Of a stretch of DNA of 64,000 nucleotides, positions 60,333 to 64,000 are shown one piece after another. The DNA is taken from assembly GCA_032229975.1 (NCBI GenBank), contig JAVXVG010000023.1, positions 15,365 to 79,364 on the forward strand. The letters are read 5' to 3'. Source of the stretch: JAIVGV01 sp032229975 (lineage in GTDB: Bacteria > Acidobacteriota > Blastocatellia > Pyrinomonadales > Pyrinomonadaceae). Each line of letters opens with the position of its first letter. The stretch's first letter is position 1. The notes under the pieces were generated by a model. It was not told the origin of the DNA. It did not search any database and was given only the letters and a program-made list of their open reading frames with translations. The translations under genes were made by a program, and so were the position numbers.

Positions 60333-60542
60333 TGCTCGCACGCCGAGCAGATTTTTCGATTATACCCAGATGTCTTGGCGGCTATTCTAAGTTTCGCAGC
60401 ACAGTTGAATCCGAAAGCGCAAACGAGAGTCGCGCCTCTTTGTGCGTCGAGTTTTACCTGACCGCTCCCGAACGCGACTACGTCGCCGACGACTGTAAAA
60501 CTCGCGCATTCGGATCGGATTTCTACAACCGGAGGTTCGTGT

Positions 60543-61319
60543 TTGGAAAGCGAAAAAAATCCAGTACAGCCCGCCGACACTCCGAACAACGCGACCGAAG
60601 CAGTTGACGCGGGCGCGTCTGCGGGCAGCGTGGAAGTGCCGGGCAGTCCACCCGTGACGACGGCGGGGCAGCCGCCGGTCAAGACAGAAACGCCGAGCGG
60701 GGCGACTCCTGCGGCGCGCGTCGCACCCGGCGCGGCGAAGGCTTCGACGACGCCGACCGCATCCGTGGCGAAGGGCATCCCGAAAGCTGTCGCAGCGAAG
60801 CAGAGCCCGACCACGTTGGTTGAAGCTCCGCCCGATCCGCCGATCAACAAGATGCGCCGACGCATCGTGTGGCTCTCCGTCATAGGGATGGTCGGAACAT
60901 TCTTCATGATGTTCCTGCGCTTCTTCCTGCCGCGCACGTTGACAGAGCCGTCGAGCGTCTTTCGCATCGGCTACCCGTCGGACTACTCGCTCGGCGTCGA
61001 TACGAAGTTTCAACAGCAGCACCGCATCTGGGTCGTTAAGAACACGGAGCGACTGTTCGTCATCTTCGCGCGCTGCACGCATCTCGGCTGCACGCCCGAT
61101 TGGAAGGCGAGCGAGAACAAGTTCAAGTGCCCTTGCCACGGCAGCGGCTACGACTCGGAGGGAGTTAACTTCGAGGGGCCCGCGCCGCGCCCGATGGATC
61201 GCGCCGCGATTGACTTGGACGCCGAAGGTCAGATCGTCGTCAACACCGGCAAGCTCTACGACTGGCCCAAAGGCGGCACGAATCATTTCAACGACAAGGG
61301 CGCGTTTTTACAGGTCTAA
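60543..61319 (+). CDS. Rieske [2Fe-2S] protein of a quinol:cytochrome c oxidoreductase
   Basis: 258 residues from TTG 60543, with GGAGG seven bases upstream. An Ala/Pro/Thr-rich cytoplasmic tail (about 1-95) precedes one transmembrane helix (IVWLSVIGMVGTFFMMFLRFFL). The periplasmic Rieske domain has both cluster-binding boxes, CTHLGC at 178-183 and CPCHG at 196-200. It accepts electrons from menaquinol at the Qo site of the cytochrome b encoded next and passes them to a cytochrome c. The N-terminal tail is unusually long. First gene of a bc-type complex. Confidence 0.94.
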   Translation: MESEKNPVQPADTPNNATEAVDAGASAGSVEVPGSPPVTTAGQPPVKTETPSGATPAARVAPGAAKASTTPTASVAKGIPKAVAAKQSPTTLVEAPPDPPINKMRRRIVWLSVIGMVGTFFMMFLRFFLPRTLTEPSSVFRIGYPSDYSLGVDTKFQQQHRIWVVKNTERLFVIFARCTHLGCTPDWKASENKFKCPCHGSGYDSEGVNFEGPAPRPMDRAAIDLDAEGQIVVNTGKLYDWPKGGTNHFNDKGAFLQV

Positions 61320-61347
61320 GCAATCGAAGACTTGAAAGAGGGAATCG

Positions 61348-62352
61348 ATGCCTGACGAACCGAACGGCAAGCCCGCGAATGGGAACGGCGCGGGGAGCAA
61401 GCCGGAAGAGCCAACCGACATCAACAAGCTGCTGCGCGCCTCTTCGGGTTTGCCCGAAGGGAAGATCGAGGCGGTTGAGCCGCGCGGCGGCGGCGTGGCG
61501 GTGCGCGTGCGCGAGCAGGGCGCATTGGTGGCAGAGCGCGCGCGCAAAGAGGTCGAGGCTTACAAAGACCCGCAGCAGACGCAACTCTGGAAGTCGATCT
61601 TCCGCGTCTCGCACGACCGCAGCGATCCGCGCAATCGTAGCTTAGCGATCCTCTCGAACGTCTTTCTCCACCTGCACCCTGCGAAGATCAATCGCGACGC
61701 CGTGCGCTACAACTACACTTGGGGCATGGGCGGCATCACGTTCTATCTCTTCATCGTCCTCACCTTCACCGGCGTGCTCTTGATGTTCTACTATCACCCG
61801 ACGAAGGTGCAGGCCTTCAAAGATATTCTTTACCTAGAGCACGACGTTCCGTTCGGCAAGCTCCTACGCAACATGCACCGTTGGGCGGCGCACTTGATGA
61901 TCATCACGACGTGGCTGCACATGTTCCGCGTCGTGTTGACGGGATCATACAAGCGACCACGCGAGTTCAACTGGTGCGTCGGCGTCGTGTTGCTCGTGCT
62001 CACACTCCTGCTCTCGTTCACGGGCTACTTGCTGCCAGACGATCAACTCGGATTCTGGGCGGTGACGGTCGGCACGAATATGGCGCGCTCCACGCCGGGG
62101 CTTGGGAGCGAAGGGCCCTTCGGGCCACAACTCGGCATGACGCCTTTCAACGACGTGCGCTTCGGACTCCTCGGCGGCTCAATCGTCGATGCGAACGCCT
62201 TGCTTCGTTCCTACATCTGGCATTGCATCGGCATCCCGCTCGTCGCCTCGATCTTCATGGCCGTCCACTTCTGGCGCATACGCAAGGACGGAGGCATTTC
62301 GGGTCCCGCGCCCGTCATGCTTGAGAGCGAGATGAAGCCGATCAAGAAATAG
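61348..62352 (+). CDS. Cytochrome b, N-terminal (heme-binding) subunit
   Basis: 334 residues. A polar N-terminal region of about 90 residues is followed by the four-helix cytochrome b core. The b-heme His pairs are in RNMHRWAAHLMIITTWLHMFRV (two His 14 apart on the second helix, with further nearby His) and YIWHCIGIPLVASIFMAVHFWRI (His 14 apart on the fourth helix). The conserved GSYKRPREFNW and FTGYLLPDDQLGFWAVTVG segments belong to the Qo region. The split b6-type organisation (this plus a separate C-terminal subunit) matches b6f and menaquinol bc complexes of non-proteobacterial type. Confidence 0.93.
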   Translation: MPDEPNGKPANGNGAGSKPEEPTDINKLLRASSGLPEGKIEAVEPRGGGVAVRVREQGALVAERARKEVEAYKDPQQTQLWKSIFRVSHDRSDPRNRSLAILSNVFLHLHPAKINRDAVRYNYTWGMGGITFYLFIVLTFTGVLLMFYYHPTKVQAFKDILYLEHDVPFGKLLRNMHRWAAHLMIITTWLHMFRVVLTGSYKRPREFNWCVGVVLLVLTLLLSFTGYLLPDDQLGFWAVTVGTNMARSTPGLGSEGPFGPQLGMTPFNDVRFGLLGGSIVDANALLRSYIWHCIGIPLVASIFMAVHFWRIRKDGGISGPAPVMLESEMKPIKK

Positions 62353-62429
62353 TTTCAAGTTCAAAGTTTGAAAGTTTCAAGTTGAACAATGGCGACTTGC
62401 AACCTGTAACTTACAACTTGAAACTTGGT
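62351..62429. repeat. Heptamer arrays between the two cytochrome b genes
   Basis: Left units include AGTTTCA, AGTTCAA, AGTTTGA, AGTTTCA and AGTTGAA (62351-62386, with one extra base). Right units are ACTTGCA, ACCTGTA, ACTTACA, ACTTGAA and ACTTGGT (62395-62429) in strict phase. The arms are partly complementary. The array starts inside the stop codon of the first gene. Confidence 0.8.
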
Positions 62430-62448
62430 TGAGACGGAGAGACTCAAG

Positions 62449-63573
62449 ATGGCAATGGCAATCCCGCGCCCGCGTGGCGTGAGCAAGAAGTGGGTTTACC
62501 TGATCGCCGCCGTGGTCGTCGTCGGCGTGCTGTCGCTGTTCGTCGAAGACTGGCATCAACTCTGGAAGATCAGCTCCACGCCGGATAACATCCCGATTGT
62601 CGCGCTCCTGCCGCTCGTCGTCTTCTTCACTTGGCTCGGCTTCAAACAGTCGCGCGATAACGATGAGTTAGTCGAACAACTCGATGCCGACCCGCAAGCA
62701 GCCAAGACTTCGCATCGCAAGACCGAGCCGTGGCGACCCGGTTGGGCGCGCGAGCTGCACGTCTGGCCCTATCTCGTGCGCGTCGAATTCATGGCGGCTC
62801 TGATCGTGACGATCATTCTCTTCGTCTGGTCGATCACTTTGAGCGCGCCTCTGGAAGAACCGGCCAACCCGAATTTGACGATGAACCCGTCGAAGGCTCC
62901 GTGGTACTTCCTCGGACTTCAAGAGATGCTCGTTTACTTCGATCCGTGGATCGCGGGCGTGGTCATGCCGAGCCTCTTGCTCATCGGCTTGATGGTCTTC
63001 CCTTACGTTGACTCGAACCCTCTGGGGAACGGTTACTACACTTGGAAGCAGCGTCGCTTCGCCACGGGGATGTTCCTCTGGGGCTTCTTCATGTGGATCA
63101 TTCTGATCGTCATCGGGACGTTCGTGCGGGGGCCCGGCTGGATTTGGTTCTGGCCCGGCCAGACGTGGGATCACAACGCGGTCGTCTTTGATCGCAATCG
63201 CGATCTACATGAAATCGTCGGCATGACGACGGCGAATTTCGCGAATCATCCCGATCTGCTGATCTGGCTGAAAGTAGTCTTCGGCGGAATGGTCGTCGGC
63301 GCGTTCTACCTCGTCGGCGGACTCTTCTTTCATTGGCTGATGAAACGGGGGCAGATGACGCGCGACACTTTCCGTTCCTTCGCGGGCTTCCGGCGTTGGG
63401 CCACCGTGCCGGGCGAGTTGGAGATGAAGATTTTCCAGCGCACGAGCTTGCTTCAATATCTGACGTTCCAGTTCTTCGCGATCTCCGTGCTGCTCGCTTT
63501 TCCCGTGAAACTTTTGCTGCGTTTAGTTTTCACGATCAAGTACGTCTGGGTCACACCGTGGTTCAACATCTAG
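62449..63573 (+). CDS. Cytochrome b C-terminal subunit (subunit IV-like)
   Basis: 374 residues from ATG 62449, with GGAGAG upstream; the frame's earlier TTG at 62425 lies in a heptamer array. There is one N-terminal helix (WVYLIAAVVVVGVLSLFV), a second near 50, then the subunit-IV helices. The quinol-site motif appears as KAPWYFLGLQEMLVYFDPW, APWY taking the place of the PEWY found in b6f and mitochondrial enzymes. Extra C-terminal helices extend it beyond cyanobacterial PetD. It completes the Qo site with the preceding gene. Confidence 0.9.
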   Translation: MAMAIPRPRGVSKKWVYLIAAVVVVGVLSLFVEDWHQLWKISSTPDNIPIVALLPLVVFFTWLGFKQSRDNDELVEQLDADPQAAKTSHRKTEPWRPGWARELHVWPYLVRVEFMAALIVTIILFVWSITLSAPLEEPANPNLTMNPSKAPWYFLGLQEMLVYFDPWIAGVVMPSLLLIGLMVFPYVDSNPLGNGYYTWKQRRFATGMFLWGFFMWIILIVIGTFVRGPGWIWFWPGQTWDHNAVVFDRNRDLHEIVGMTTANFANHPDLLIWLKVVFGGMVVGAFYLVGGLFFHWLMKRGQMTRDTFRSFAGFRRWATVPGELEMKIFQRTSLLQYLTFQFFAISVLLAFPVKLLLRLVFTIKYVWVTPWFNI

Positions 63574-63602
63574 TTCGCCGCGTGGCGGAGGTATAGAGAC
63601 AA

Positions 63603-64000
63603 GTGGCAGAGACTGCTGACAAACTGGTCAAGCACGAACCCGAACCGCCGGCGCGCGATCCAATCGTCAGTCATTCGACGAGCAACGTGCTACTGATCTG
63701 CGCGCTGCTGTTGATGGCCTCGCTCGGTTGGGCCCTCTACGACGAGGCTTACGGCCAGCGTCCGTGGAAGAGCGTCCAGCAAGAGTTCGTCACGCGCTAC
63801 AACCGTTACTTGAAGCGACTGAAGCGCGAGAAGCAACGGACGCAGGAGGCCGGAACGGAGAAAGAGATCAAGCAGCGACCTGAATATCAGCAGCTTGACA
63901 CGCAGGCCCGCGACGCACGCGCCGCCGTCGATCCACAGCTTAAAGATATAGATCGACAGGTCGCAGACATCGACAGTCAACTCGCGGCCATCACCGAAGG
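63603..64000 (+). CDS. Membrane-anchored subunit after the cytochrome b genes, 3' end cut
   Basis: Open from GTG 63603 to the window end (132 codons). GGAGG at 63587-63591 precedes it. It starts AETADKLVKHEPEPPARDPIV, then one transmembrane helix (NVLLICALLLMASLGWALYDEAYG). A long charged coiled coil follows (RYLKRLKREKQRTQEAGTEKEIKQRPEYQQLDTQ). No heme motif is reached before the edge. By position it is probably the N-terminus of the c-type cytochrome or another partner subunit of the bc complex. Confidence 0.75.
   Translation, partial: MAETADKLVKHEPEPPARDPIVSHSTSNVLLICALLLMASLGWALYDEAYGQRPWKSVQQEFVTRYNRYLKRLKREKQRTQEAGTEKEIKQRPEYQQLDTQARDARAAVDPQLKDIDRQVADIDSQLAAITE

Overview
The window reads as a GC-rich, gene-dense bacterial chromosome segment with no phage, transposase or CRISPR. 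Gene content suggests an Acidobacteriota-like organism, perhaps near Blastocatellia or Chloracidobacterium. The evidence is an OpcA-containing pentose-phosphate operon, a menaquinol-type Rieske/cytochrome b cluster, UbiD, many secreted orphan proteins and magnesium-chelatase genes. This placement is inference from content; no marker gene here settles it. TTG and GTG starts are frequent, and several junctions overlap as ATGA, TTGA or TGATG.

Layout. 1-7253 (+): oxidative pentose phosphate operon gnd (cut by the window edge), an AT-rich membrane ORFan, zwf, opcA, glk, pgl and rpiB. 7266-9347 (-): CHASE2 adenylate cyclase. 9497-16157 (+): Fe-S assembly operon with a clear sigma70 promoter, an Rrf2 regulator, sufB, a HicB-like antitoxin ORF, sufC, a coiled-coil ORF, sufD, sufS, sufU and a strong terminator. 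16240-22293 (+): MenC/N-acylamino-acid racemase family enzyme, M20 peptidase, gamma-glutamyltransferase and M24 aminopeptidase. 22313-33023 (-): a flippase-like/FtsX permease fusion, a secreted phosphodiesterase, a secreted protein of unknown function, a GT39 glycosyltransferase and an FHA-trypsin membrane protease. 33328-37034 (+): two M16 peptidase-like proteins and a secreted helical protein. 37186-46568 (mixed): Ig-like secreted protein, UbiD, flavin monooxygenase, prepilin peptidase, PBP4-type peptidase, GT2 glycosyltransferase and TolC. 47132-50743 (+): gap, pgk, tpiA and secG, then tRNA-Leu(GAG). 51143-53651: FkbM-like methyltransferase (-) and a PPC-domain secreted protein (+). 53761-59940 (+): magnesium chelatase. 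59961-60233 (-): glutaredoxin-like protein. 60304-64000 (+): Rieske, cytochrome b, cytochrome b C-terminal subunit and the start of a further membrane-anchored subunit.

Two things stand out. First, the magnesium chelatase is encoded as a single BchI-BchD fusion followed by BchH split into two ORFs in reversed order: the C-terminal half comes first and the N-terminal half second, with near-zero spacing. Second, many intergenic gaps are filled with phased 7-bp repeats whose unit differs from gap to gap. Several are arranged as inverted arms, including perfect 22-bp and 32-bp inverted repeats, and they run right up to stop and start codons. Together these are the best candidates for something under-described.
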